A stretch of 64,000 nucleotides of DNA from Candidatus Phycosocius spiralis (GCF_030158815.1 NZ_BPFZ01000001.1:1-64000), one strand, 5' to 3'; counted from the stretch's first letter, positions 18,545 through 28,230 are shown. Notes: a model not told the origin generated them from the letters alone. Numbers and translations: made by a program.

Positions 18545-19577
18545 CATCATGGCTAACCTGGTTTCGACCATTGCGTTTGGATGCATAGAGCGCCGCATCG
18601 GCGCGCTCAATCAAATCTTGCGGTTTTTCCCCTGTTCTTCGCTGGGAAACGCCCAAGGAAACGGTTATTTTACCTAAATCCTCATTCGATGACCTACGAA
18701 CCAAACGCTTACTCTCTACCGCTAATCGTATATTTTCAGCTATTTCAATTGCGGCCTTGCGATCGGCCATCGGCGCGATTAGGGCAAATTCTTCGCCACC
18801 CAAGCGCGCCACGAGGCCACTATCGGGCTTCACGCGCTCCATGACTGTAGCAACAAATTTAATCACCTGGTCGCCTGTTTGATGGCCGAATGTGTCATTG
18901 ACCCGTTTAAACAAATCAATATCAGCCATGATCAAGGTGATGGGCCCCCCCCCTCGATCAGATGCTGCGAACATATCCGACATGCGCGCCTCAAACTCTT
19001 TGCGATTGGCTAGACCTGTCAGTGGATCGGTGGCAGCCTCGATACGAACTCTCTCAAGTTCACCGCGCAGCATCTCAATTTCAGCATCGGATGCGGCAAG
19101 TTTTTCTTCCAAATGCCGCGATTGGTTTGCCATTTCCTGGGTTGCATCAACCAAACCATCGACGACATCACGCGTGATGATAGCATGATCGGTTTTGGCC
19201 AATTCCTGTTTAGCAAATTCCAGTTTTTTGCTATAAGCCCTCGTTTCAAGGCCCGCTGTCTGCAAGTCTTTGCGTACCCCTGCCATTTCAGCAGCAATCC
19301 TGCCGCTAGCCTTAACCATTCTTGAGCCAATGGAAATGTCTTCAAAATAGGTAATATAAACTTGATCGCATACTTGATCATCAATCACGCGCTTTGCTTG
19401 GATCATCATTTCCATATCGGCGCGGAGTTGTTGGGGAAAAGAGCCGTGATAGGCTAACCACACGGCATAATTTTCAGGGGAAGGGGTGATGGACCGCTCC
19501 TTCATGGATTGAAGGGCTGCGTCGGCTAAGCTTATGCCTTGTTTACCATTCAAGCCTAAGGCCACACAATTCACCAT
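18519..19577 (-). CDS. GGDEF diguanylate cyclase
   Basis: Should make the second messenger cyclic di-GMP from two GTP. The 352-residue soluble protein has an N-terminal helical region, a predicted coiled coil (about residues 120-175, ending MLRGELERVRIEAATDPLTG), then the GGDEF domain with LIMADIDLFKRVNDTFGH and the active-site loop RLGGEEFALI. The allosteric RxxD I-site expected just before the active site is replaced by KPDSG, so product inhibition is unlikely. The layout resembles Caulobacter DgcB. No membrane segments or sensory domain are recognised. It faces recO convergently. Confidence 0.93.
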   Translation of the reverse strand: MVNCVALGLNGKQGISLADAALQSMKERSITPSPENYAVWLAYHGSFPQQLRADMEMMIQAKRVIDDQVCDQVYITYFEDISIGSRMVKASGRIAAEMAGVRKDLQTAGLETRAYSKKLEFAKQELAKTDHAIITRDVVDGLVDATQEMANQSRHLEEKLAASDAEIEMLRGELERVRIEAATDPLTGLANRKEFEARMSDMFAASDRGGGPITLIMADIDLFKRVNDTFGHQTGDQVIKFVATVMERVKPDSGLVARLGGEEFALIAPMADRKAAIEIAENIRLAVESKRLVRRSSNEDLGKITVSLGVSQRRTGEKPQDLIERADAALYASKRNGRNQVSHDGAQGSKAA

Positions 19578-19738
19578 CTAACCGAATTGAACGAACGATA
19601 TAGTCACTTGAATATGGAGATTGCGTAAATGCACGCCCCAAGATTGACGGTGACCAATAATATTCATAAGTCCATGCGAATAAGAGGTAAAGTAGAATAA
19701 AAGTTTAAATGCACAAACTTGCTTCTGGAGTTGTCTTC

Positions 19739-21202
19739 ATGGATGAAATGACACGTAAGATTAGCCAAGAAGCTGACATAATAGAACATATGCACCACAT
19801 TCTAGCAGCCCAAAAAGCCGCACACTCACGTGATGGCGTAGCCTCAAGGGCGGTTCGTGAAGATCGCTTAGATCGCTGTATCGCTTTGTTGGTTGATCAT
19901 GCAAAGCAAATTACTGATGCTTTGTCGGAGGATTTCTCGTGTCGGGCCCGAGAAACCAGTTTGATTACTGAAATTGCTAGCTCCTTAGGGCCGCTCAAGT
20001 ATGCAAAGGCTCATTTGGCTAAATGGATGCGCCCAGAAAAACGCAAAACTTCACCCCTGCTTTTGGGATTGTTTGGTGCTAGGGCTGAGATTCACTACCT
20101 GCCTAAGGGTGTCGTTGGTATTATCGCTCCGTGGAATTTCCCAGTGAACCTGATTTTTGCACCATTGGCGCAGGTGTTGGCGGCGGGTAATCGCGCCATG
20201 ATCAAGCCTTCAGAGTTAACGCCTAACACATCAGAGCTAATTAAATTTTTAATTTCTAAAACCTTTTCTCCAGAAGAAATCGCGGTCATCCCAGGTGGGC
20301 CTGATGTCGGACAGGCATTCTCACGCTTGGCATTTGATCATTTGGTCTTTACGGGCGGCACTGGGATTGGGCGTCATATCATGCGGGCCGCAGCGGATCA
20401 TTTAGTCCCCCTTACTTTAGAGCTTGGAGGGAAGAGCCCTGTTGTTGTCTCCCGTTCCGCTGATTTGCCAACCAGTGCAGACCGAATCATGGCCGGCAAA
20501 ACCCTCAATGCAGGACAAATCTGTTTGGCACCGGACTATCTGTTGGTCCCAAAGGAAAAACTGGATAGTTTGATGTCTCATTTGGTGGCCTCGGTGAATC
20601 GCATGTATCCAAGCATGCACGATAATCCTGATTATACAGCGATTATTTCGCAAGGACATTATGATCGGATAATGGCTTTGCTTTCAGATGCCCGTGCGAA
20701 GGGTGCAAAAATTGTGGAAATTAATCCGGCGGGTGAAGTTTTTTCAAGCCAAAGTGACCGTAAAATACCACCCATTTTGGTCCTTGATGTCACCGATGAT
20801 ATGAGCATTATGCAAGAAGAAATCTTTGGCCCACTCTTGCCAATCAAGACTTACTCAGAGCTGCGAGACGCAGTATCTTACATCAAAGCGAAACCGCGAC
20901 CCTTGGGCCTTTATTATTTTGGGACCGATCCTGTCGAGCAGGATTTCGTTTTGTCCTCTACAATTTCGGGCGGCGTGACGGTCAATGATGTCATCTTCCA
21001 TATTGCCATGGAGGACCTGCCGTTCGGCGGTATAGGCCCATCTGGTATGGGCTCGTATCATGGTCAGGACGGCTTTAAGGAATTTAGTCACGCGCGGGCT
21101 ATCTATCACCAAATCAATAAGGATATTGGCCCATTGAAAGCACTACGACCTCCGTATGGTTCTGCCGTCAAAACCTTTTTAGCGCAGCACATAAACAAAT
21201 AG
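19739..21202 (+). CDS. Coniferyl-aldehyde-dehydrogenase-type aldehyde dehydrogenase
   Basis: NAD(P)-dependent oxidation of an aldehyde to the acid. About 487 residues with VVGIIAPWNFPVNLI (cofactor site), VFTGGTGIGRHIM, LELGGKSPVVV (catalytic Glu) and NAGQICLAPDYLLVP, where the Cys is the nucleophile. The APDY segment and C-terminal PYGSAVKTFL resemble the coniferyl aldehyde dehydrogenase subgroup, which also takes medium-chain aldehydes. The frame is open from 19709; the ATG at 19739 is chosen because GGAG lies 9 bases upstream. No aromatic catabolic genes are nearby, so the substrate is undetermined. Confidence 0.88.
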   Translation: MDEMTRKISQEADIIEHMHHILAAQKAAHSRDGVASRAVREDRLDRCIALLVDHAKQITDALSEDFSCRARETSLITEIASSLGPLKYAKAHLAKWMRPEKRKTSPLLLGLFGARAEIHYLPKGVVGIIAPWNFPVNLIFAPLAQVLAAGNRAMIKPSELTPNTSELIKFLISKTFSPEEIAVIPGGPDVGQAFSRLAFDHLVFTGGTGIGRHIMRAAADHLVPLTLELGGKSPVVVSRSADLPTSADRIMAGKTLNAGQICLAPDYLLVPKEKLDSLMSHLVASVNRMYPSMHDNPDYTAIISQGHYDRIMALLSDARAKGAKIVEINPAGEVFSSQSDRKIPPILVLDVTDDMSIMQEEIFGPLLPIKTYSELRDAVSYIKAKPRPLGLYYFGTDPVEQDFVLSSTISGGVTVNDVIFHIAMEDLPFGGIGPSGMGSYHGQDGFKEFSHARAIYHQINKDIGPLKALRPPYGSAVKTFLAQHINK

Positions 21203-21219
21203 GGCAGGGTCTAAATGGC

Positions 21220-22464
21220 TCAAGTGGGTTTGACCATCGAAAAATGGCCAACATCTATGCGACCGGTTCTAAAACCTGCTTCACAATAAGCGAGGTAAAA
21301 ACGCCACAATTGGCGAAACCTCTCATCAAAGCCTAAGTCTTTAATCTGGATCCATTCTGCCAAGAATGACCGCGCCCATGCAGCCAAAGTATCAGCATAT
21401 GAAATGCCGAATGCAGCTGTGCTTTGCCAAACCAAACCTGCGCGGGCAATTTCTTGTTTGAGGCGCGGGACGGTCGGCAACATTCCGCCCGGGAAAACAT
21501 ATCTTTGAATGAAGTCCGCACGGGTACGATAGACATCAAACAAACTTTCATCGATGGTGATGATCTGCAGGCCCGCTTTGCCGCCCGGTTTTAGAACTGA
21601 ATTGACCTTGTCAAAATAGGTGGGCCAATATTCCTCACCCACCGCTTCAAACATTTCAATGGACACCACCGCGTCAAACTCGCCTTGAATATCGCGATAG
21701 TCCGTCAACTGAATATCGGTGAGATGACTAAGCCCAGCCCGATCCAGGCGCTCAACAGCATAATTGTGCTGTTCTTTGGAGATCGTTAACCCTGTGACAT
21801 GCGCGCCATATTCGCGGGCAGCAAATTCTGCAAAACCGCCCCAGCCACAGCCAATCTCCAACACCTTATGGCCTGGCTTGAGGTTAACTTGTTCGGCTAG
21901 GGCGCGGTATTTATTCATTTGCGCGCTGGTGAGATCCTCACCCGCATCCTTATAGACCGCTGACGAATAAGTCATGCTGGGGTCTAGCCAGCGCGCGTAA
22001 AAGCTGTTGCCAAGGTCATAATGGGCGAGAATATTCCGCTTAGAGCCCGATTTAGTGTTTCTTTTAAGAAATTTATGCCGGAACTTATTGATCACCATCC
22101 ATAAAGGCCCACCCAGAAGCAATTTGGGCATTAAATCCAAATTGCTTGAGAAGACTTCCAGCAGCACGGCCAGATCGGGCGTATCCCATTCGCCAGCCAT
22201 TAATCCTTCCGCGAACCCAATGTCGCCTTGCGCCGCGACACGACGGATAAATCCAAAGTCCTTAATATGGAGTGTCGCACTTTTTCCAGGCTTATAGCCT
22301 TGAAATAGGAGGATGCGGCCATCAGGGAGTGTGACCAAAATTTGACCTTCCACGATTTTAGTCATGGCCATCGCAGCCATTTTAAAGGCCAAGGGCACGC
22401 CTCGCAGCCTGCGGGCAATAGCATGGGTTACTGGAATGGTATCAGGTAAGATTTGGTCACTCAT
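21220..22464 (-). CDS. Cyclopropane-fatty-acyl-phospholipid synthase family methyltransferase
   Basis: SAM-dependent methyltransferase acting on double bonds of phospholipid acyl chains. The SAM site VLEIGCGWGGFAEFAAREYG lies near residues 198-217, with YDLGNSFYARWLDPSMTYSSAVY before it and the typical SIEMFEAVGEEYWPTYF after it. Length 414, with an N-terminal cap domain. It is the last gene of a tightly overlapping block with a DUF1365 gene (8-bp overlap), an FAD oxidoreductase and a photolyase, an arrangement found in sigma-E/ChrR-type photooxidative stress loci. The product could be a cyclopropane or a methylated fatty acid; the sequence alone does not decide. Confidence 0.9.
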   Translation of the reverse strand: MSDQILPDTIPVTHAIARRLRGVPLAFKMAAMAMTKIVEGQILVTLPDGRILLFQGYKPGKSATLHIKDFGFIRRVAAQGDIGFAEGLMAGEWDTPDLAVLLEVFSSNLDLMPKLLLGGPLWMVINKFRHKFLKRNTKSGSKRNILAHYDLGNSFYARWLDPSMTYSSAVYKDAGEDLTSAQMNKYRALAEQVNLKPGHKVLEIGCGWGGFAEFAAREYGAHVTGLTISKEQHNYAVERLDRAGLSHLTDIQLTDYRDIQGEFDAVVSIEMFEAVGEEYWPTYFDKVNSVLKPGGKAGLQIITIDESLFDVYRTRADFIQRYVFPGGMLPTVPRLKQEIARAGLVWQSTAAFGISYADTLAAWARSFLAEWIQIKDLGFDERFRQLWRFYLAYCEAGFRTGRIDVGHFSMVKPT

Positions 22465-23251
22465 GTGGAGATGGGATCCTACTTAGTCGCGCGAAACTGG
22501 TTGGATGAGGTGGAAGGGGTTTTTGATAATAGCGAGCACCTTTTAGTAATAGTTTCAAGGCCTCCCAATGAATGCCAACCATCACTTTAACAGTCATAAA
22601 GGGGATGGAGAAAAATGCACGCTTCAAATTCTGATCCGTCAATTCTTCTCGACGCAGTTTGAGGGTAGCGAGATGATCACGCGTCGCTGCAGCCATTTTT
22701 TCGATGACCAAAGAGAAGGTCTCAGATGTTCTGTGTAAGGCAAAGGCATAGCGCCCTGATACATCAAAAAAGGGCGAGACATGAAAAACCTTGTCTGCTT
22801 CATGGCGCTGGGTAGGCGCTTCAACGCCTGGGGCGACATAGGCATGCGTCTCACCAAACGTATTATTGACTTCATAGATCACGCCAGCAAGATCGCCGCC
22901 TCGTTGATAGGCCATAAAAACCGAAACAGGATTAAACACAAAACCCAACACACGCGGGAAGGTTAAGAGCTCTATAGGTCCGCCATCATAAGGTATATGA
23001 GCTTCCTTGAGTTTGGCTTCAACCCATGGCCGCAACGGCGCGCCATCGCGATCCCCATGATCCTTGTCATAAAAGGAAAGCGGCGCAAACCGATTATAGG
23101 CAAGCCATCGCAGATGCTTAAACTGGTGGTCAAGCCGATCCACATCCACCAAGAGCTGGTAGAGATCATAGGAGAGGCGATGTTCAAACGGCAAAAACCG
23201 TACATGCAATGTGCGGCCACGCATTAAGCCTAAACCCCGGCTATGCTTCAT
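22457..23251 (-). CDS. DUF1365 domain protein
   Basis: A 264-residue protein of the DUF1365 family, which is nearly always next to a cyclopropane synthase-like methyltransferase and an FAD-dependent oxidoreductase, as here. Recognisable segments are RGRTLHVRFLPFEHRLSYDL near residue 11, LLTFPRVLGFVFNPVSVFM near residues 100-118 and VIYEVNNTFGETHAYV. The biochemical role is not known to me; the context points to modification of unsaturated membrane fatty acids. It overlaps the upstream gene by 4 bp and the downstream gene by 8 bp, so the three proteins are probably made together. Confidence 0.88.
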   Translation of the reverse strand: MKHSRGLGLMRGRTLHVRFLPFEHRLSYDLYQLLVDVDRLDHQFKHLRWLAYNRFAPLSFYDKDHGDRDGAPLRPWVEAKLKEAHIPYDGGPIELLTFPRVLGFVFNPVSVFMAYQRGGDLAGVIYEVNNTFGETHAYVAPGVEAPTQRHEADKVFHVSPFFDVSGRYAFALHRTSETFSLVIEKMAAATRDHLATLKLRREELTDQNLKRAFFSIPFMTVKVMVGIHWEALKLLLKGARYYQKPLPPHPTSFARLSRIPSPHE

Positions 23252-24585
23252 GACACCAATCCAAGTTCAGGGGCTAAAACGCCCAAAGCGGGTCCCGTCA
23301 TGGGCGAAACTTCATCGCGTACAATATCATCATCGATAAAGTTCCAAGGGACTTTCCCACCCAGCTTTAAAGCAACCCGAAGCCCTGCGCGAAGACCATC
23401 TTCATGAAATCCGTAACCTTGCCAAGCTCCAGCAAACCAAGTTTTTTGAACGCCTTGAATATAGGCCAAGCCCTTCTGCGCGCGCGCGGCTTGGTGATCA
23501 AATTGTGGGTGCGCATAAGGAATAGTGGCAAAGACCAGATCGCTGTTAACTTCGCGGGCTGGATTTAAGGTCACAAACAAGGGGAAGTTGGGGTCAATGC
23601 CCTGCAATCTATTCATCCAATAGGTCAGTTCGATTGGGGCTTTACGATTACCACGCGCAACATTCCAACTCGCCCAAGCGGCTTTACGCTGAGGCATAAA
23701 GCTTGGATCACGATGCAGGACTGCGACATTGGGGGCATAGCGGATCGCACCCAAAATGGCTGTTTCTGCCTCTGTAGGGTCAGACAAAAGGGCTAACGCC
23801 TCATCTGAGTGGCAGGCCAAAATCACTTGATCAAACTTTTGCGTGGTGCCTTCGGCTTCAATTTCAACACCATTTTCTGTGCGCCTAATAGCGGTTACGC
23901 TACATTGCAGTTTGACGCGGGCACCCAATTCCTTGCCAATCGCTTGAACATAGGATTGCGAGCCACCCGTGACGGTACGCCAGTTTGGACGTTCAAAGTG
24001 GACTAAGCGGTGGTTATTGAAGAATTTGATAAAGCTGGCCGCGGGATAATCCAGCATGCCTTGTTCAGGTGTTGACCAGATCGCAGCCCCCATCGGCACC
24101 AGATAGCGCTCCAAAAAATGAGTAGATAGTCCAAGCTTGGCGCAATATGAACCAAGGGTGAGCTCATTCAGCAGGGGGTTATCAGCATCCTTTTGAGCTT
24201 TAGCATTGAACTGGATCATTTCGCCCAAAAGGGCCCAATGGCTCCAAGCGAATATGTTGCGCTTCCACGCAAAAAAACCCGGCACGCCATCTGAGCCCCA
24301 CTCACTGCCAGGCTGCCCATCGCGTACTGAAAAGCTCATGTCTGATGGCTTGGTTTGCACCTGCAAGGCTTCAAAAAGCGCGATCAAATTGGGGTAATTG
24401 AGCGCATTATAGACAATAAAGCCAGTATCGACGGGAATGCTGGTGCCCTCATAATCGACCGTGACCGTATTGGAGTGGCCGCCTAAACGATCGGCTTTTT
24501 CAAAGACAGTGACCTCATGGACATCGCGCAATGCCCAAGCCGCAGAAAGACCACTTATACCTGTACCAATGACGGCTAGTTTCAC
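23248..24585 (-). CDS. FAD-dependent oxidoreductase (amine oxidase/desaturase-like)
   Basis: A 445-residue flavoprotein. The Rossmann start KLAVIGTGISGLSAAWAL (residues 2-19) and VFEKADRLGGHSNTV (about 32-46) form the dinucleotide-binding fold of the amine oxidase/phytoene desaturase group. The C-terminal WFAGAWQGYGFHEDGLRAGL matches the second FAD-contact region of this group. With the neighbouring DUF1365 protein and methyltransferase it forms a conserved trio; in Rhodobacter a comparable set takes part in methyl- and furan fatty acid formation, as I recall, so oxidation of a modified acyl chain is plausible. That substrate is inference. Start overlaps the photolyase stop by 4 bp. Confidence 0.88.
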   Translation of the reverse strand: MKLAVIGTGISGLSAAWALRDVHEVTVFEKADRLGGHSNTVTVDYEGTSIPVDTGFIVYNALNYPNLIALFEALQVQTKPSDMSFSVRDGQPGSEWGSDGVPGFFAWKRNIFAWSHWALLGEMIQFNAKAQKDADNPLLNELTLGSYCAKLGLSTHFLERYLVPMGAAIWSTPEQGMLDYPAASFIKFFNNHRLVHFERPNWRTVTGGSQSYVQAIGKELGARVKLQCSVTAIRRTENGVEIEAEGTTQKFDQVILACHSDEALALLSDPTEAETAILGAIRYAPNVAVLHRDPSFMPQRKAAWASWNVARGNRKAPIELTYWMNRLQGIDPNFPLFVTLNPAREVNSDLVFATIPYAHPQFDHQAARAQKGLAYIQGVQKTWFAGAWQGYGFHEDGLRAGLRVALKLGGKVPWNFIDDDIVRDEVSPMTGPALGVLAPELGLVS

Positions 24586-26069
24586 GCCTCTTCTCCATTG
24601 TGTTGTTCTTTCAAACTTGCCAATGCAGCCAGTGCCCTTTTGCGACCCGTATCATGATCCACGATAGGATGGGGATAGGTTTGACCAAGGGTAACACCAT
24701 AATGCTGCAATAGCTCTTTTGGCGCATCAAAGGGGCGGTGAATGAAGGCGTCGGGCAATTTGGTCAGCTCTGGCACGAAACGTCTCACATAATCGCCTTT
24801 TGGATCAAATTTTTCGCCTTGGGTCATGGGGTTGAAGATCCGAAAGAACGGCGAAGCATCTGCGCCACTGCCTGCCACCCACTGCCATCCAGCGGCATTA
24901 TTGGCGATGTCAGCATCGACCAGCGTATCCCAAAACCATTCTTCACCTAAGCGCCAGTCTTGTAAAAGGTGCTTGATCAGGAAGGACGCAACGATCATGC
25001 GCACGCGGTTATGCATCCATCCAGTTTGATACAATTGGCGCATACCCGCATCCACAATCGGATAGCCTGTCTGCCCGCGCTGCCAAGCTCGTAAAGTGAT
25101 AGGATCATGCCTCCACGGAAAAGTCCGATAAGGTGTTTTCCAGCTTTCGTCTGGAAAACTCTCGAAATGATAGATTAAATGGGTAGAGAATTCTCGCCAA
25201 CCTAATTCAGATAGAAAATGCTGTCCGTCTTTAGTCAGCGTAGAATCGATGGCCATCGCATTTCGCGCGGCCAGCCAAACCCGCCTGATCGAAATCTCGC
25301 CAAAGCGTAGATGCGGCGATAACAGCGATGTCCCGTCAATGCCCGGTACGTTTCGATCGCTTTGATAGGTTTTAATTGGACCATCTAAGAATGCTTCTAA
25401 TCTCTTCTGGGCGCCGACTTCACCAGGTTGCCACATGTGGGCAAGCCCTCCCGACCAATCTGGTTTGGAAGGGTGTAAAGCCCAATCCTGAAGCCGCTCA
25501 CTTGGATAATCAAACGCGTCAAAGCCGAACAGTTTTGGCGTTGAGATCGCCTCTTGCGCCCAAGTATCGCACAAGGGTTGGGCTGCCTTAAAAAAAGGTG
25601 TGAAAACCTTAAAGGGCCCACCTGCCCCGGTTTTAACTTCCCATGGTTCAGAAAGTACGTTAGCTTTATAACTTATTGCATTGATTTCAATTGTATTAAG
25701 CTTAGATTTGATTGCGCTATCTAATAGTTTAGACCACGCGTAATAACGCCGGTTCCAATGCACAGTTTTAGCACCAATGGCTTGCGCCAATTGTGGAATG
25801 ATCGTTTTTGGATCTCCTCGTCGCAATAAGAGCTTGAGGTCGCACGCCTCCAAATCAGATGCCAAGCTTTTTAGGCTTTGGTGCAACCACCATTTGAGTG
25901 CACCTCCTAATGGCCGCCCGGTTCCTGCACCCTCTTCAAGGATATAGATGATAACGACGGGCCCTTCCTTGGCAGCTGCATTAAGGGCAGGATTATCATC
26001 TAAGCGGAGGTCATCGCGTAACCATACCAAGGAAGGGCGTGGGGATTGGTTCAGGGGGATGGCTTGCAT
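24582..26069 (-). CDS. phrB: Deoxyribodipyrimidine photolyase (class I CPD type)
   Basis: Light-driven repair of cyclobutane pyrimidine dimers. The N-terminal antenna-binding domain begins LVWLRDDLRLDDNPALNAA (residues about 14-32); the C-terminal FAD domain has LSELGWREFSTHLIYHF, AGMRQLYQTGWMHNRVRM and WFWDTLVDADIANNAAGWQWVAGSG, with the tryptophan relay segment. Length 495. It leads the four-gene block down to the methyltransferase and lies 68 bp after phaC on the same strand. AAGG precedes the ATG. In the gap, CAATCC-16 bp-CGTAAG faintly recalls an RpoE/ChrR promoter, but it is very close to the start codon. Confidence 0.94.
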   Translation of the reverse strand: MQAIPLNQSPRPSLVWLRDDLRLDDNPALNAAAKEGPVVIIYILEEGAGTGRPLGGALKWWLHQSLKSLASDLEACDLKLLLRRGDPKTIIPQLAQAIGAKTVHWNRRYYAWSKLLDSAIKSKLNTIEINAISYKANVLSEPWEVKTGAGGPFKVFTPFFKAAQPLCDTWAQEAISTPKLFGFDAFDYPSERLQDWALHPSKPDWSGGLAHMWQPGEVGAQKRLEAFLDGPIKTYQSDRNVPGIDGTSLLSPHLRFGEISIRRVWLAARNAMAIDSTLTKDGQHFLSELGWREFSTHLIYHFESFPDESWKTPYRTFPWRHDPITLRAWQRGQTGYPIVDAGMRQLYQTGWMHNRVRMIVASFLIKHLLQDWRLGEEWFWDTLVDADIANNAAGWQWVAGSGADASPFFRIFNPMTQGEKFDPKGDYVRRFVPELTKLPDAFIHRPFDAPKELLQHYGVTLGQTYPHPIVDHDTGRKRALAALASLKEQHNGEEA

Positions 26070-26137
26070 GCTTGCCTTACGTGGTGGGCCTGAAATTGGA
26101 TTGAAGCGCGCTGTCGATAGCTTACAGAAATGAAATT

Positions 26138-28033
26138 CTAAGAGGCTGATTTAACCAAAACATAGGTGCCTGGCGCATCGCCCAGCACGGCACATTCCCC
26201 GTCACCTGGCACACGAGCCGGGATTTGGTTGCCTGAGCGCTCCGCAAGCCAAATCGCCCAATCTGGCCACCAAGAGCCTTTAAATTCTTCTAGGCTCTGC
26301 TGCCATTGATCCGCTGTAGCGGGCAGGTCTGTCATGGACTTGGAGGGCAACCAATGCTGGTATTTTTGTGCAGCTGGATGATTGATAACCCCGGCGATAT
26401 GACCAGAGCCCGCCAAAATCATCCGTACTGGCCCGCCAAATAACTTTGCCCCACGAAAAATGGAGCGCCAAGGCGCGATATGGTCTTCTTTGGAAGATTG
26501 CATATAGACTGGGGTGGTGACGTCTTTCATTGCAAGTTTGTGACCCATTAAGCTCATCTCGCCCTTGCTTAAACGATTGTGTCGATAAAAATTATCCAGA
26601 TAAAAAAGATGCAAGGCTTTAGGCATGCGCGTTTGGTCTGCGTTCCAGAAAAGTAAATCAAAGGGCTTAGGATCCTTGCCCATGAGATAATTATTGACCA
26701 CAAACGACCAGACAAGGTCATTGGCGCGCAAGAAGTTAAAGGTTTCACCCATAACGGTGGCATCCAACACCCCACCTGCATGCTCAATCTCGTCCTTGAT
26801 GTATTGGATCGCTGCATCATCGGTGAAGACTTTAAGGTCACCGGCTTCTTCAAAATCCGATTGAGAAGCAAAAAAAGTCGCAGAATTAATCCGATCATCG
26901 CCCGTCTTGGCCATAAAAGCCATGGTAGCTGCTAAAAGTGTTCCTCCGATGCAATAGCCCACCGTATTGATTTTGCTTTGACCCGTTGCCTTGATGACCG
27001 CGTCGAGAGCTTCAAATATGCCCAAGCGCGCATAATCCTCAAAGGTTTTTTCGGTATGTTCAACGCCGGGGTTCACCCAAGACACGACAAAGACGCTGTG
27101 GCCTTGTTCGGTCAGCCATTTCACCATGGAATTGTCTTGCCGAAGATCCAAGATGTAGAATTTGTTGATCCAAGGCGGAAAGAACAGGATCGGGATTTCA
27201 AATACGGTCTTTGTCGTGGGATTATATTGTATGATTTCAATAATTTCGCCGCGATGAATGATTTTTCCTGGGCTGATCGCGATGTTTTCGCCAATTTTAA
27301 AAGGACGCTCATCAACTTGGTTGGGTGTGAGGCGTCCATGACCACGTTTTAGGTCTTGTTCTAGATTGGATATACCTTTGACAATACTCATTCCACCTGT
27401 GCGTAACGCTTCACGAAGGGCGACTGGATTGGTCATTAAGAAATTGGACGGGGCGAAAGCGTCGGCAAGCTGTTTATGAAAGAAGCTTGCCTTTCGGCGT
27501 GTCATGTCATCAATGCCATCAACATGGTCGATCAGCCCAGTAAACCAATTGGCAGTATGCAGATAGGTTTTTTGAATCAAGTTGAACATGGGCAAGGTTT
27601 GCCAATCGGCGTCAACGAAACGCTTGTCTTTTGGCTCTTGATCGACCTCTTCGCCAAGACTGATTTTGACCGTCTCTGTCCATAAATCCGAAAAGCCGCG
27701 CCATAAATCCTGATGCGCGGCAAGCATTTTTTCCGGATTACCGACCAGACGTGTTGTTACTTCGGCAGCATAGGGCGCCAAGCCATAGGGATCAGCCCGC
27801 AAGGGGCGGGCGTCATCGGCCATGACTTCATCGACGGCTTGAACACCCAACATACCCACTTTGGACAGCGCATGACCCAGATTACGGGTCAAACTTTCTA
27901 TACTCTCTAAGTTTTGCGCTTGAAGTGCCTCTAACAAGGTGGTGGCAGTAGCGGGATCGGTCGGGGGCAATTGTTCAAAGGCTGCTTGATCACCTTTAGG
28001 GTCACTAGCGGCCCTGGATATTTTCTCTGCCAT
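26138..28033 (-). CDS. phaC: Class I poly(3-hydroxyalkanoate) synthase
   Basis: Polymerises (R)-3-hydroxyacyl-CoA to storage polyester. The lipase-like box GYCIGGTLLA contains the catalytic cysteine; the Asp is in SSKEDHIAPWRSIF and the His in SGHIAGVINHP, giving the full triad. N-terminal LAPYAAEVTTRLVGNPEKML and QKTYLHTANWFTGL are typical. The frame is open to 28066, but the ATG at 28033 (MAEKISRAA) is chosen because a GGGA stretch lies upstream and the extension has no ribosome site; length then 631. No phaAB or phasin genes are adjacent; the only close neighbour is the photolyase block downstream. Confidence 0.94.
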   Translation of the reverse strand: MAEKISRAASDPKGDQAAFEQLPPTDPATATTLLEALQAQNLESIESLTRNLGHALSKVGMLGVQAVDEVMADDARPLRADPYGLAPYAAEVTTRLVGNPEKMLAAHQDLWRGFSDLWTETVKISLGEEVDQEPKDKRFVDADWQTLPMFNLIQKTYLHTANWFTGLIDHVDGIDDMTRRKASFFHKQLADAFAPSNFLMTNPVALREALRTGGMSIVKGISNLEQDLKRGHGRLTPNQVDERPFKIGENIAISPGKIIHRGEIIEIIQYNPTTKTVFEIPILFFPPWINKFYILDLRQDNSMVKWLTEQGHSVFVVSWVNPGVEHTEKTFEDYARLGIFEALDAVIKATGQSKINTVGYCIGGTLLAATMAFMAKTGDDRINSATFFASQSDFEEAGDLKVFTDDAAIQYIKDEIEHAGGVLDATVMGETFNFLRANDLVWSFVVNNYLMGKDPKPFDLLFWNADQTRMPKALHLFYLDNFYRHNRLSKGEMSLMGHKLAMKDVTTPVYMQSSKEDHIAPWRSIFRGAKLFGGPVRMILAGSGHIAGVINHPAAQKYQHWLPSKSMTDLPATADQWQQSLEEFKGSWWPDWAIWLAERSGNQIPARVPGDGECAVLGDAPGTYVLVKSAS

Positions 28034-28092
28034 AGTCTTTGTCCCAAATGCTTTGCCAAATCGCATTGATTGACATCTTTATGCACTGTTTG

Positions 28093-28105
28093 CCTTGCGG
28101 CAAGG
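28093..28105. promoter_or_regulatory. Short palindrome upstream of phaC
   Basis: CCTTGC-G-GCAAGG is a perfect dyad about 60 bp before the phaC start. PhaR-type regulators of polyester genes favour TGC/GCA half sites, so an operator is possible. The evidence is only the dyad and its position. Confidence 0.25.
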
Positions 28106-28230
28106 TACGCAGCGGCGCATTAAAAGCTTATAGCGCTTTGTGGTACTTTCTGTCACCCTTGTTGAATTTCTAGACGTGGGCATTCCCATGTGACTATACC
28201 TTTGACAAGCAAACGCCGGGACGATCTAGT

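Noticed and set aside
26070-26137. RpoE/ChrR-type promoter before the photolyase gene (CAATCC, 16 bp, CGTAAG).
   Set aside because: The match is weak and would leave almost no 5' untranslated region, so it is mentioned only as context.
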